This document shows, one piece after another, positions 9,688 to 17,782 of a stretch of DNA of 64,000 bases; within the stretch, counting starts at the first letter, position 1; each line of letters opens with the position of its first letter. The notes beneath the pieces are model-generated. The model was not told the origin of the DNA, did no database searches, and saw nothing but the letters and a program-made list of their open reading frames with translations. The translations under genes and the position numbers were made by a program. Origin of the DNA: Duganella sp. CF517 (GTDB lineage: Bacteria; Pseudomonadota; Gammaproteobacteria; Burkholderiales; Burkholderiaceae_D); contig NZ_FODC01000001.1 in NCBI RefSeq assembly GCF_900110275.1, forward strand, positions 1,341,198 through 1,405,197. Direction: 5' to 3'.

Positions 9688-9953
9688 CCGGCGATCCTCA
9701 ACAGGCCGCTGGCCTTGGACAAGTGCAGCACGGCGTAACCGAGCACGGTGGCGCCGCCCATCCACAACCAGGCGCGCAGGCCGGTGCGGAACAGGAAGGC
9801 GATCGTCATCGCGCCGATCCAGAACAGGAAGAACATCAGCAGCCATGGCAGCGTGGTGCGCGCCTGGTCGCGGCTCAGCAGCGCGCAGACGCCCACCACG
9901 ACCACCGCCAGCGGCAAGCCGAGAAACACGGCGGCCGTCGATTTACCCCACAT
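9684..9953 (-). CDS. Small membrane protein, probably DUF3649 family
   Basis: 89 residues from MWGKSTAAVF at 9953, with three hydrophobic helices. It overlaps the upstream small gene by 11 bases and the PepSY gene by 4 bases (ATGA). Small proteins of this size and place, between a TonB receptor and a PepSY protein, are usually DUF3649 or DUF3325 members annotated as iron uptake proteins. I assign DUF3649 by position and hydrophobic profile, not by a search. No catalytic residues are visible. Confidence 0.72.
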   Translation of the reverse strand: MWGKSTAAVFLGLPLAVVVVGVCALLSRDQARTTLPWLLMFFLFWIGAMTIAFLFRTGLRAWLWMGGATVLGYAVLHLSKASGLLRIAG

Positions 9954-10242
9954 GGCGCGCTCCCGGTTTGGCCGCGGGTGGCGTCCCGCGGCGACGCAGC
10001 CAGGCGTCGGCATAAGGCAGCACCACCAGCGTCGTCATGAACCCTGACAGCGCGATGCAAACGCCGCACCAGGGGCCGTAGTCCCGCGCCGCCGCCGCGA
10101 TGGCGCCGGTGGCCAGCGGCACCGACAGCCAGCGCAAAAAGTACCGGCGCGCCAGCGCGGCCGGCCATAACCCTTGGTGCGGCGAGGCCAAATACAAACA
10201 CAAGGCGGCCAATGCCGCCACCACGATGCTGATCCAGTTCAT
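9943..10242 (-). CDS. Small membrane protein, probably DUF3325 family
   Basis: 99 residues from ATG at 10242, 11 bases after the TonB receptor stop. The start MNWISIVVAALAALCLYLAS is a membrane helix, followed by an arginine-rich turn (ARRYFLRWL) and two further helices. This pattern matches DUF3325 proteins that follow siderophore receptors in many proteobacteria. It is cotranscribed with the receptor and presumably shares its Fur control. Its biochemical role is not known. Confidence 0.75.
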   Translation of the reverse strand: MNWISIVVAALAALCLYLASPHQGLWPAALARRYFLRWLSVPLATGAIAAAARDYGPWCGVCIALSGFMTTLVVLPYADAWLRRRGTPPAAKPGARHVG

Positions 10243-10253
10243 CGCCTGCTTCC

Positions 10254-12419
10254 TTAGATGCTGCCCTGCACGCCGAAGGCGAACTGGCGCGGGTTGCCGA
10301 GAATGACGTTGTAGCGGCCCGTCACGGTCGCGATGCGGTTGTTGACGACGTAGGTGCGGTCGGTCAGGTTGGTGCCGGTGGCGAACAGCGTAACGCCATT
10401 GGCCAGCGTGTAGGACAGCTTGGCGCCGAGCGTGGTGTGGCCGTCGTTGCGGTCGACGTTTTCGGGGCCGGTGTAGCTGCCGGCGGCGTGCACCAGGTTC
10501 GCGTTCACCATCCAGCCTCCGGGCGTCCAGCTGAAACCGACCGATTGCGTCCGCCGGGGCGAATCCGGGAAGCGGTTGCCCGTGTACGTCCCCTGCGGCG
10601 AGACGAAATCGATATAGCGTGTGTTTGCCACGCCCACCGCCCCGAACAGCTCGAGGTTCTTCATCACCCTGCCGCGCGCCTCGGCCTCCAGGCCCTGCAG
10701 GCGCGACTTGCCGGCGTTGACGAAATAAGTGTCGAGCGAATTGCGGCCGACATCGACCTGCTGGTCCGACCAGTCGACGCGGTAGGCGTTGAGGGCGACC
10801 ACCAGGCCGTTGTCGAGCGCTCCCTTGAGCGAGGCTTCGTAGTTGTTGGTGAACTCCGGATCGAAGGCCTTGGCGCCGCGCTGGTAGCTGTAATTGACGC
10901 CGCCGGTGCGGTAGCCGCGCTGCGCCGTCAATCCCGCCACCCACGCCGGCGCCAGCGCGTAGCGCACACCGAGCTTGGGCAGCCACACCGACGTGTCCGT
11001 GCCCAGGTGTTGGGTGCCGTCGGCGGCGAAGACGCCACCGGCGATCAGCCGCGCCAGGACGGTGCGCGCCAGCGCCGAGGTGCCGGTGGTGACGCTGGTC
11101 GGCACGCGGCTTTGGCTTTCGGCGTCGTAGCGCAGGCCGGCCGTCACGGTCAGCTTGCCGACCACATAGTCGAACTCCGTGAACACGGCGCGCGTGCGGA
11201 TGCCGTCGGCCTGTACGTTGCCGCGATTGATGAACTCCGCGCCGTATTGCGCATCGCACGCCGCCTGCACCCTGCACTGCCCCGTCAATCCCAGCACGTA
11301 AGACAGCGGCACCACGAACATGTCGTCGTAATCGTAATGCTGGTTGGCGTAGTACAGGCCGGCCACGCCCTTGAGCGGGCGGCCGAACAAGGTGGTGTCG
11401 AGATTGGCGCGCGCTTCCTGCGTCCACTGGCGCGTGATGTTCTCGCCGGTGCGGTAGCCCTGGTCCAGCTCCGTCGAATCGTAGTCGAACAGGCGCGAAT
11501 AGCGGTTGTGGGAATACGTCGTCAGCAGCGTGACATCGGCCCCGCCCGCGCGGAAGGTCTGTTCCAGCGCCGCCGAGCGGGCCCGGTTGTCCGAATCGCG
11601 CTGCACGTTCGACAGGTTCACGCGCGCCGACGCCGGATAACTGACCGCTTCCACATGCGGGCTGCCGAACTTGCGCTGCTCGTCCACCAGCGTGACCAAG
11701 GCTTGATAACGATCGCCCCATGGCGTCACGCGCAGCTTGGCGCGCAGCGTGTAGCCGTCGTCGTGGTTGAAGCGGCGGTCGTCGCGGGTCGGGTCGTAGG
11801 TGCCGCCATCGCTGCGGCGCTGCTCGAAGGCGATGCGGCCAGCGAGCACCTGATCGACGAGGGCGCCGCCGCCGGCCACCGCCACCCGGTGCGAGTTCTG
11901 GTTGCCGGCGCTGGCGCGGTAGCTGAAATCGGCGGCGTCGGACGGATCGCGCGTCTTGACCACCACCGCGCCGGCCAGCGAGTTGCGTCCCTGGTTCGTC
12001 GATTGCGGCCCGCGCAGCACCTCGAGGCGGTCGGCGTCCCACACGCTCATGCCGCCGACATCCTGGCCGAAGCCGTCCTGCGCGACGCCGTCGACCACCA
12101 CGGTGATGGTGCGCCCGCCGCCGCCGGTCGGCCCGCTCAGGCCCACGCCGCGTATCGACAGTCCCTCGGCGGTGCCGACGTTGGCCATCTGCGTGGCCAC
12201 GTCCTCGATGGTGGCGGCGCCCGATTCGGCGATCTGGCGCCGGTTGCGCGCGCCGACGCTGGCGCTGCTGTCGATTTCCGTGCGCCTGAGCTTATCGCCG
12301 GAGATCACCACCTGTTCGACCGGCGCCGCGCCGGATCCCGCCGCCGGAAGTTCCTCCGCTTGCACCTGCCAGCCCGCCACCACGCCGCTCAACGCCACCA
12401 CCATTACTTTGATACGCAT
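10254..12419 (-). CDS. TonB-dependent outer-membrane receptor, probably siderophore
   Basis: 721 residues from ATG at 12419. A signal peptide (MRIKVMVVALSGVVAGWQVQA) precedes a TonB-box-like EQVVISG near residue 33. A plug domain follows with TITVVVDG and RLEVLRGPQS, then a 22-strand-type barrel with NYEASLKG and repeated aromatic strands. Receptors of this type import ferric siderophores using TonB energy. A perfect Fur-like palindrome lies 21 bases before the start, and the downstream genes are iron-uptake accessory proteins. The last residues are FAFGVQGSI, ending in Ile rather than the usual aromatic residue. The ligand is unknown. Confidence 0.93.
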   Translation of the reverse strand: MRIKVMVVALSGVVAGWQVQAEELPAAGSGAAPVEQVVISGDKLRRTEIDSSASVGARNRRQIAESGAATIEDVATQMANVGTAEGLSIRGVGLSGPTGGGGRTITVVVDGVAQDGFGQDVGGMSVWDADRLEVLRGPQSTNQGRNSLAGAVVVKTRDPSDAADFSYRASAGNQNSHRVAVAGGGALVDQVLAGRIAFEQRRSDGGTYDPTRDDRRFNHDDGYTLRAKLRVTPWGDRYQALVTLVDEQRKFGSPHVEAVSYPASARVNLSNVQRDSDNRARSAALEQTFRAGGADVTLLTTYSHNRYSRLFDYDSTELDQGYRTGENITRQWTQEARANLDTTLFGRPLKGVAGLYYANQHYDYDDMFVVPLSYVLGLTGQCRVQAACDAQYGAEFINRGNVQADGIRTRAVFTEFDYVVGKLTVTAGLRYDAESQSRVPTSVTTGTSALARTVLARLIAGGVFAADGTQHLGTDTSVWLPKLGVRYALAPAWVAGLTAQRGYRTGGVNYSYQRGAKAFDPEFTNNYEASLKGALDNGLVVALNAYRVDWSDQQVDVGRNSLDTYFVNAGKSRLQGLEAEARGRVMKNLELFGAVGVANTRYIDFVSPQGTYTGNRFPDSPRRTQSVGFSWTPGGWMVNANLVHAAGSYTGPENVDRNDGHTTLGAKLSYTLANGVTLFATGTNLTDRTYVVNNRIATVTGRYNVILGNPRQFAFGVQGSI

Positions 12420-12439
12420 GCCACATCCTATCGTCGAAA

Positions 12440-12454
12440 TGAGAATTATTCTCA
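12440..12454 (-). promoter_or_regulatory. Fur box of the TonB receptor operon
   Basis: TGAGAATTATTCTCA is a perfect 7-1-7 inverted repeat close to the Fur consensus TGATAATNATTATCA. It lies 21 bases upstream of the receptor start, where Fur-Fe2+ binding would block transcription. It supports iron repression of 12419 to 8116. Confidence 0.85.
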
Positions 12455-12472
12455 CAAACACCCGATATTAAA

Positions 12473-12487
12473 TGAGAATCGTTTACA
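12473..12487 (-). promoter_or_regulatory. Second, weaker Fur-like half-site
   Basis: TGAGAATCGTTTACA repeats the left arm of the Fur box exactly (TGAGAAT) but the right arm is degenerate. It sits 18 bases upstream of the perfect site, a spacing compatible with cooperative Fur dimers. It lies between the receptor and the end of the methyltransferase gene. Confidence 0.5.
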
Positions 12488-12537
12488 TTCAAAGGTAATT
12501 GTGTTGATTTGGCATCGAAATTGCCTCGTGGCGTCGT

Positions 12538-13275
12538 TTACCGGACGGGCGGCGAAGGTTTAACGCCCACCAGATTGATCAGCGTCTCCTCGCGCACCGC
12601 CTTCGGCTTGATGCGCAGCGCCGTCTCGAGGATCCCCAGGTCCTCGCGGCTCCACCACAGGAACGGGTACGACACCGAACTATCCGGCACCACGAAACCG
12701 GCCGCGCGCACCATCGCCAGGTACTCGGGCGCGGTCTTCTGCACATCCATCGGATGGCGGAACAGCAGGCGGATGATCCACGAGTGGATATAGCGCTTGG
12801 TCGATTCGGCGAACAGCAGCACGCCGCCCGGCTTGAGCACGCGGAAGAACTCCTGGATCGCGCGCTCCTGGTCGATCAGGTGGTGAAAGGTCTGGTGGCA
12901 GAACAGCAGGTCGACCGAATTGTCTTCCAGTTTGATGTTGGAGCTGGAACAGCAAATGAAGTCTGCCGCGATATTCAGCGCCGCCATCTCCTTGGCCGAC
13001 TCCTGCAGCATCTCGGGATCGATGTCCATGCCGATCAAGCGCTTGGGCGCGAAGCGCTGGTGCAGCTTGCCCAGCGAGCGGCCAAAGCCGCAGCCGACGT
13101 CGGCCACCACGTCGTAGCCGCGCCGATCGGCCGGCATCATGCGCTCCAGGTCCACCAGCGCGCGCTCCAGCACATGGACGGTCCAAGTCTCGGTGCGCAG
13201 GAACCATTTGCCGAACGCCGTCTCCGGCACATGGGGATCGCTGGAAGGCTTCATTACATCGAAATTGGCGCTCAT
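12538..13275 (-). CDS. SAM-dependent methyltransferase (possible ApeB)
   Basis: 245 residues with a class I methyltransferase fold. Motif I is VVADVGCGFGRS, the acidic residue ending beta-2 is in IGMDIDPEM, and motif IV-like FCHQTFHHL precedes LKPGGVLLFAEST. It probably transfers a methyl group from S-adenosylmethionine to a small molecule. Aryl polyene clusters usually carry a methyltransferase (ApeB) that methylates the aryl head, and this gene lies at the downstream end of the cluster on the same strand. However, the plus-strand deacetylase separates it from the rest, so membership is an inference. No other substrate clue is visible. Confidence 0.75.
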   Translation of the reverse strand: MSANFDVMKPSSDPHVPETAFGKWFLRTETWTVHVLERALVDLERMMPADRRGYDVVADVGCGFGRSLGKLHQRFAPKRLIGMDIDPEMLQESAKEMAALNIAADFICCSSSNIKLEDNSVDLLFCHQTFHHLIDQERAIQEFFRVLKPGGVLLFAESTKRYIHSWIIRLLFRHPMDVQKTAPEYLAMVRAAGFVVPDSSVSYPFLWWSREDLGILETALRIKPKAVREETLINLVGVKPSPPVR

Positions 13276-13370
13276 AAGATCTTCATCTACATTGGTTTAA
13301 TAAAATTTCGGGTGCGCGGCGACAATGAAAATTCACGTACAATAGTCATCCCTCGTCGTCCGTTAAACCC

Positions 13371-14258
13371 GTGTTAGCCCTTCGTCCCCGCCTGCTGTTC
13401 GCAACGTTGTCATTGCTGCTATTGAGCGCCGCCGCCGCAGGGCAGGACACGTCCGCGGGGCCGCCCTTGTCCGCGCCGGCGCCGGCGCCCGTGCGATTTC
13501 TGCTGACCTTCGACGATGGCCCCGCCGCCGCCGACAGCGACAATCCCACCGTGCATATCCTCGAGACGCTGGCCCGCAATCCGCTGCAGGACAACATCAA
13601 GGCCGTGTTCTTCACCCAGACCCGCGCCTGGCACGGCGGCGGCACCGATGTCGGCCGCGCGCTGATCAAGCGTGAACACGACGAGGGCCATGTCGTCGCG
13701 CTGCATAGCGCCACGCTGTTCCACTCGAACCACCGCTTCATGAGCAAACAGACGCTCGACGAATCGATGCAAACAGGCGTCGACGACCTGACCGGCATCA
13801 CCGGCGTCGCGCCCAAGCTGGTGCGGCCGCCGTTCTGGGCCTACGACGCCGAGACGCTGGAGTCGTACCGCCAGCACGGCATGCGCATGCTGCTGACCGA
13901 CCTCAATGCCAACGACGGCAAAATCTACGGCATCAACTTCAGCTGGCACAAACGCTCGAACATGCTCAAGCACCTGGCGGAGACGCGCAAGCGCTGGGCG
14001 GCCGGCGCCATGCCGGTGGTCGACGGCAGCACGCCGGTCGTCGTCACCTTCCACGACGTGAACACCTACACCTCGCGCCACATCCAGGAATACCTCGACA
14101 TCCTGATCGACGTCGCGCGTGAACTCGACGTGCCGCTGGCGGCCAAACCGTTCTACGACGACCACGACGAACTGGAACGCGCCGCGCTGGCCAGCACGGT
14201 CAGCAACCCGAACGCCAAGCCGCAGCTGCCAGGGCTGTGGAACTGGCTGTGGCAGTGA
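13371..14258 (+). CDS. Secreted polysaccharide deacetylase (NodB fold)
   Basis: 295 residues with a GTG start at 13371. A signal peptide (hydrophobic LLFATLSLLLLSAAAAG) is followed by the NodB motif TFDDGP, giving the catalytic base Asp and metal-binding Asp. Motif 2 is HSATLFHSNH, and motif 3 RPPFWAYD follows. The fold removes N- or O-acetyl groups from sugars in the envelope or matrix. It ends immediately before the convergent phosphopantetheinyl transferase stop, with no gap. It is the only plus-strand gene inside the pigment region, and whether it modifies the pigment's attachment or an unrelated polysaccharide is not shown. Confidence 0.87.
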   Translation: MLALRPRLLFATLSLLLLSAAAAGQDTSAGPPLSAPAPAPVRFLLTFDDGPAAADSDNPTVHILETLARNPLQDNIKAVFFTQTRAWHGGGTDVGRALIKREHDEGHVVALHSATLFHSNHRFMSKQTLDESMQTGVDDLTGITGVAPKLVRPPFWAYDAETLESYRQHGMRMLLTDLNANDGKIYGINFSWHKRSNMLKHLAETRKRWAAGAMPVVDGSTPVVVTFHDVNTYTSRHIQEYLDILIDVARELDVPLAAKPFYDDHDELERAALASTVSNPNAKPQLPGLWNWLWQ

Positions 14259-14867
14259 TCACAGGCTGACGACTTCTATCCTGGGCGCTTCGTCCAACGG
14301 CGATTCGCTACAGATCACCACCGACAGCTCGTCATGCGGCATGGCGACGTAATGCCCGCCAGCGCCCTCCCCCAGCTTGAAGCGCGCTTCCTTCTCGCTC
14401 CACATCCGGTAAAACCCGTCGACGCGCCGCGCCTCGGGCAATCCCTGCCAGCGCGCCATTTCGCGCGCGTCGAACGTCTGCGCGGCCAGCGCGGCCAGAT
14501 CCCGCCCGGCGTCGCGCATTTCGATATCCAGCCCGAGCGCGGTGTGCGCGCTCACGGCACAGGCGACCCAGCGGCCGCTGTGCGCGATGCTGAAGCCGGG
14601 CATGCCGCCCTTGACGACGGGCGACACCAGCAGCGGCGCCTTGCCGACCTGCTCCTCCAGCTGGATCGCCGCCGCCTCGACGTCGAGCAAGCGGCCCAGC
14701 GCCTTGCGCAGCAGCACACGGCCCACCACGAACTGGCGCAGCCGCTGCGCGCGGACAAAGCGCTGATAGCGCGCCAGCTCGCCCGCCGACAGCCAGTCGC
14801 GGAACCGCAGCAGATCGGCATCGGCCACCGCGTCCGCGTCCACCATCCACAGCGCCGCCTTACTCAT
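14259..14867 (-). CDS. 4'-phosphopantetheinyl transferase for the APE carrier proteins
   Basis: 202 residues of the Sfp/HetI/AcpT type. The Mg2+-CoA motif is LGLDIE and the second motif is WSEKEARFK, both complete. It attaches phosphopantetheine to the Ser of acyl carrier proteins, turning them from apo to holo form. It is the last minus-strand gene of the cluster, 12 bases after the small exported protein stop. Having a dedicated transferase fits the two cluster ACPs (29758-30293), which are unusual and may not be served by the housekeeping enzyme. Assignment is firm. Confidence 0.92.
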   Translation of the reverse strand: MSKAALWMVDADAVADADLLRFRDWLSAGELARYQRFVRAQRLRQFVVGRVLLRKALGRLLDVEAAAIQLEEQVGKAPLLVSPVVKGGMPGFSIAHSGRWVACAVSAHTALGLDIEMRDAGRDLAALAAQTFDAREMARWQGLPEARRVDGFYRMWSEKEARFKLGEGAGGHYVAMPHDELSVVICSESPLDEAPRIEVVSL

Positions 14868-14879
14868 GAAGGCCAGCTA

Positions 14880-15326
14880 TCACTTGGCCAGCTTGACGAA
14901 ATCGCCCTTCAGCGCGACGCCGGCCATGATGGCGCCATCCGCGCACTCGTATTCGGTCTGGCTGGCGAATTCCTGGTCCTTGAAATTGCTGACGATGTTG
15001 ACCACCGCGTCCGCGCCGACTTCGGTGGCGCGCTTCTGCAATGCCAGCATGGCCGACAGGAACACCCAGTTACAGGCTTTTTCGGCGGACTTGCCGAAGC
15101 CGTTGGTGCGCTGGCTGGTCTTGTCGCTGGTGATCTTGCTCGCCACTTTAGGCGTCTGCTGGTCGGCGAAATAGAACTTCACCGAGTCGCCCAGGCGCTG
15201 CTGCGCGTCGTTGGCGGCCATGGCGCCGGCGATAGGGAATTTCACCATTTTGTCTTCCGCCGAGGCGGAGAACGAGGCGGTCAGCGAAACAGCCAGCAAG
15301 GCTGCGGTAACGATGGTTTTTTTCAT
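14880..15326 (-). CDS. Small exported protein typical of APE clusters
   Basis: 148 residues with a clean signal peptide (MKKTIVTAALLAVSLTASFSASA). The mature part contains KRATEVGADAVVNI, similar to the EAxxxGADAVVGV motif of YbjQ-like proteins, and two Cys (in KACNWVF and YECADG) that could form a periplasmic disulfide. Proteins like this next to aryl polyene genes have been mislabelled as excinuclease subunits; nothing here resembles UvrA. It lies 10 bases after the apeR stop and before the transferase. Function is unknown. Confidence 0.8.
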   Translation of the reverse strand: MKKTIVTAALLAVSLTASFSASAEDKMVKFPIAGAMAANDAQQRLGDSVKFYFADQQTPKVASKITSDKTSQRTNGFGKSAEKACNWVFLSAMLALQKRATEVGADAVVNIVSNFKDQEFASQTEYECADGAIMAGVALKGDFVKLAK

Positions 15327-15336
15327 TGTCGTCTTC

Positions 15337-16569
15337 CTATTTAACGTACCGTTTAAAAATCAGGGATGTATTGATGCCGCCAAAGGCGAAGTTATTCGAC
15401 ATCACGTAGTGGCAATGCAGCGCGCGGCCTTCGCCGGCGATGTAGTCGAGCCGCGCGCACTCGCCGTCCACTTGTTCAAGGTTGATGGTGGGCGCGAACC
15501 AGCCCTCGCGCATCATCTCGATGCTGATCCACGCTTCGAGTGCGCCGCACGCGCCCAGCGTGTGGCCCATATAGCTTTTCAGGGAGCTGATCGGGGTTTT
15601 ATCGCCGAACACTGCAAGCGTCGCCTGCGATTCGGCGATGTCGCCCTGCTGCGTGCCGGTGCCGTGGGCGTTGATGTAGCCGATGTCCGACGGCTGCAAC
15701 CCGGCGTCGGCCAGCGCCAGCTGCATCGCCTTTTGCATCGTGGCCGCATTCGGCTGCGTGACGTGGCAGCCGTCGCTGTTGGTGCCGAAGCCCACCAGTT
15801 CGGCGTGGACCGCCGCCCCGCGCGCCAGCGCATGGTCCATATCCTCGAGTATCAGGCAGCCGGCGCCCTCGCCGATCACCAGGCCGTCGCGCCCGGCGTC
15901 GAAAGGACGCGGTGTGGTGTGGCCGGCGTCGTTGCGGGTGCTGGTCGCGAACAGCGTGTCGAACACCGCCGCCTCGGTCGCGCACAGCTCCTCGGCGCCG
16001 CCGGCCACCATCGCCAGCTGCTTGCCGGCGCGGATAGCCTCGTAGGCGTAGCCGATGCCCTGGCTGCCGGAGGTGCAGGCGCTCGACGTGGTGATCACGC
16101 GCCCGGTGATGCCGAAGAAGACGCCGATGTTGACCGGCGCCGTGTGCGACATCATCTTGATGTAGGTGGTGGCGTTGATGCCCTTGGTGGTGCGCTCCTC
16201 CATCATGCGCCCGAAGTCGCCGATGGCGCTCGGCGTGCCGGCCGAGGAGCCGAACGACACCCCCAGGTCGCCGCCCTTGAGCAGCGGATGATCCAGCAAG
16301 CCGGCGTCGGCCAGCGCCAGCTCGGTGGCGCGCGTGGCCATCAGCGCCACGCGGCCCATGCTGCGGATGGCCTTGCGGTTATAGCGTTCGGTCAGTTCGA
16401 ACGGCGCGGCCGGCGCGCCCAGGCGCGTGTTCAAGCCCTCGTAGTCGGACCAGTCGTCCATGTGCACGACGGCGTTGCGGAATTCGCCCAGGCGCTGGCG
16501 AATGGCGGTCCAGTCGTTGCCGATCGGGCTGATGCCGGCCATGCCGGTGACGGCGACGCGGCGGCTCAT
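15337..16569 (-). CDS. apeR: Beta-ketoacyl-ACP synthase ApeR-type
   Basis: 410 residues from MSRRVAVTGMAGISPIG at 16569. The condensing-enzyme triad is complete: Cys in SSACTSGSQG, His in NAHGTGTQQGD, and His in MGHTLGA. In aryl polyene biosynthesis the KS enzymes elongate an aryl starter on ACP with malonyl-ACP. The start overlaps the ketoreductase stop by 4 bases (ATGA). Which of ApeO and ApeR extends which chain length cannot be read from sequence. Confidence 0.9.
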   Translation of the reverse strand: MSRRVAVTGMAGISPIGNDWTAIRQRLGEFRNAVVHMDDWSDYEGLNTRLGAPAAPFELTERYNRKAIRSMGRVALMATRATELALADAGLLDHPLLKGGDLGVSFGSSAGTPSAIGDFGRMMEERTTKGINATTYIKMMSHTAPVNIGVFFGITGRVITTSSACTSGSQGIGYAYEAIRAGKQLAMVAGGAEELCATEAAVFDTLFATSTRNDAGHTTPRPFDAGRDGLVIGEGAGCLILEDMDHALARGAAVHAELVGFGTNSDGCHVTQPNAATMQKAMQLALADAGLQPSDIGYINAHGTGTQQGDIAESQATLAVFGDKTPISSLKSYMGHTLGACGALEAWISIEMMREGWFAPTINLEQVDGECARLDYIAGEGRALHCHYVMSNNFAFGGINTSLIFKRYVK

Positions 16570-17303
16570 GCCAGCCCGCCGTTGACGGAGATGACCTGGC
16601 GCGTGATGTACCCGGCCTCCTCGCCGATCAGGAAGCTGACGGCGGCCGCCACCTCCTCCGGCTTGCCGACGCGGCGCGCCGGTATCATCTTGAGCGCCTC
16701 GTCCAGCGGCACGTCGCCGATCATATCGGTCTCGATCAGGCCCGGCGCGACGCAGTTGACGGTGATGGCGCGCTTGGCCAGTTCCAGCGCCAGCGCCTTG
16801 GTGGCGCCGATGATGCCCGCCTTGGCCGCGCTGTAATTGACCTGGCCGCGATTGCCGATCAGGCCCGACACCGACGCCAGGGTGACGATGCGGCCCGGTT
16901 TGCGCCGCTGCACCAGCGGCATCACCAGCGGATTGAGGACGTTGTAGAAACCGTCCAGGTTCGTTTGCAGCACGATGTCCCAGTCCTCGCCGGACATGGC
17001 CGGAAAGGCGTTGTCGCGCGCGACGCCGGCGTTGCACACCACGCCGTAGTAGCAGCCGTGTTGTTCGATGTCCGCCTCCAGCGCGGCGGCGGTGGCGGCG
17101 CGGTCGCCGATGTCGAACTGCAGCACGCGCGCGGCGCGGCCCATTGCTTCGATCTCCCGCGCCACCGCGTCGGCTTCGGCGCGCTGGCTGCGGCAATGCA
17201 GCACCACGTCGTAACCGTCGCGCGCCAGGCGCAGCGCGATCGCCTTGCCGATGCCACGGGAAGATCCCGTCACCAGCACGCTCATGGACTTGTTCTGATT
17301 CAT
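16566..17303 (-). CDS. apeQ: 3-ketoacyl-ACP reductase ApeQ-type
   Basis: 245 residues, a short-chain dehydrogenase. The NADPH motif TGSSRGIG is followed by CNAG and a catalytic Ser-Tyr-Lys set (SVSG, then YSAAK). The C-terminal GGYITRQVISVNGG-like segment completes a FabG-type fold. It reduces the beta-keto group after each condensation in the polyene cycle. It sits between the dehydratase (4-base overlap) and ApeR. MNQNKSM at 17303 is chosen as the start; Met at 17285 is an internal alternative. Confidence 0.92.
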   Translation of the reverse strand: MNQNKSMSVLVTGSSRGIGKAIALRLARDGYDVVLHCRSQRAEADAVAREIEAMGRAARVLQFDIGDRAATAAALEADIEQHGCYYGVVCNAGVARDNAFPAMSGEDWDIVLQTNLDGFYNVLNPLVMPLVQRRKPGRIVTLASVSGLIGNRGQVNYSAAKAGIIGATKALALELAKRAITVNCVAPGLIETDMIGDVPLDEALKMIPARRVGKPEEVAAAVSFLIGEEAGYITRQVISVNGGLA

Positions 17304-17782
17304 GCTACGTTTCCATCTTTGAGAAATTGATTGACATTGTCGGGCTGGAAAACCGTTACCGTCGCCGTGGCCAGGCTGGCGGCATCGGCATCGGCCGACA
17401 CGATCCGGCAATCGAAGGCGCCCAGGCCATTTTCCGCCTGCAGCACGCGGTGCACATGCACCAGCAGCACGCTGCCGGGCGCGAAATGCGGCACGCTGGT
17501 CTCGTACTTGCGCGAGCCAAGCAGGAATCCCACCTTGACGGCGTCGCCGCGTTGGCGCGTCAGCCAGCCCGCGTGCGCGGCGATCGCCTGCGCCATGTAT
17601 TCGATGCCGACCCACGCGCCCACGCCCTGTTCGGTCGCCAGCAAGCTGCCGGCATGGATGCGCACCTCCGCGCACAAATTGTCCGCGTCGGCGCAGACCA
17701 CGCGGTCGAGCAGCACCATGTGGCCGGAGTGCGGCACCAGCGTTTCGACATCGGGCATCGGGTCGGGCATTACTGCCATCAT
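17300..17782 (-). CDS. apeP: Hotdog 3-hydroxyacyl-ACP dehydratase ApeP-type
   Basis: 160 residues from ATG at 17782, which overlaps the ApeO stop (ATGA). The sequence VPHSGHMVLLDRV is the His-containing hotdog motif of ApeP/FabA-like dehydratases, followed by WVGIEYMAQAIAAHAG on the central helix with a catalytic Glu. It removes water to form the polyene double bonds. In the characterised Xenorhabdus pathway ApeP works as a heterodimer with ApeI; here ApeI is the C-terminal domain of the ligase at 27436-29214. Assignment by motif and order. Confidence 0.88.
   Translation of the reverse strand: MMAVMPDPMPDVETLVPHSGHMVLLDRVVCADADNLCAEVRIHAGSLLATEQGVGAWVGIEYMAQAIAAHAGWLTRQRGDAVKVGFLLGSRKYETSVPHFAPGSVLLVHVHRVLQAENGLGAFDCRIVSADADAASLATATVTVFQPDNVNQFLKDGNVA

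Noticed and set aside
14880-15326. Excinuclease ABC subunit label often used for this small protein
   Set aside because: 148 residues with a signal peptide and no ATPase motif; nothing like UvrA is present.
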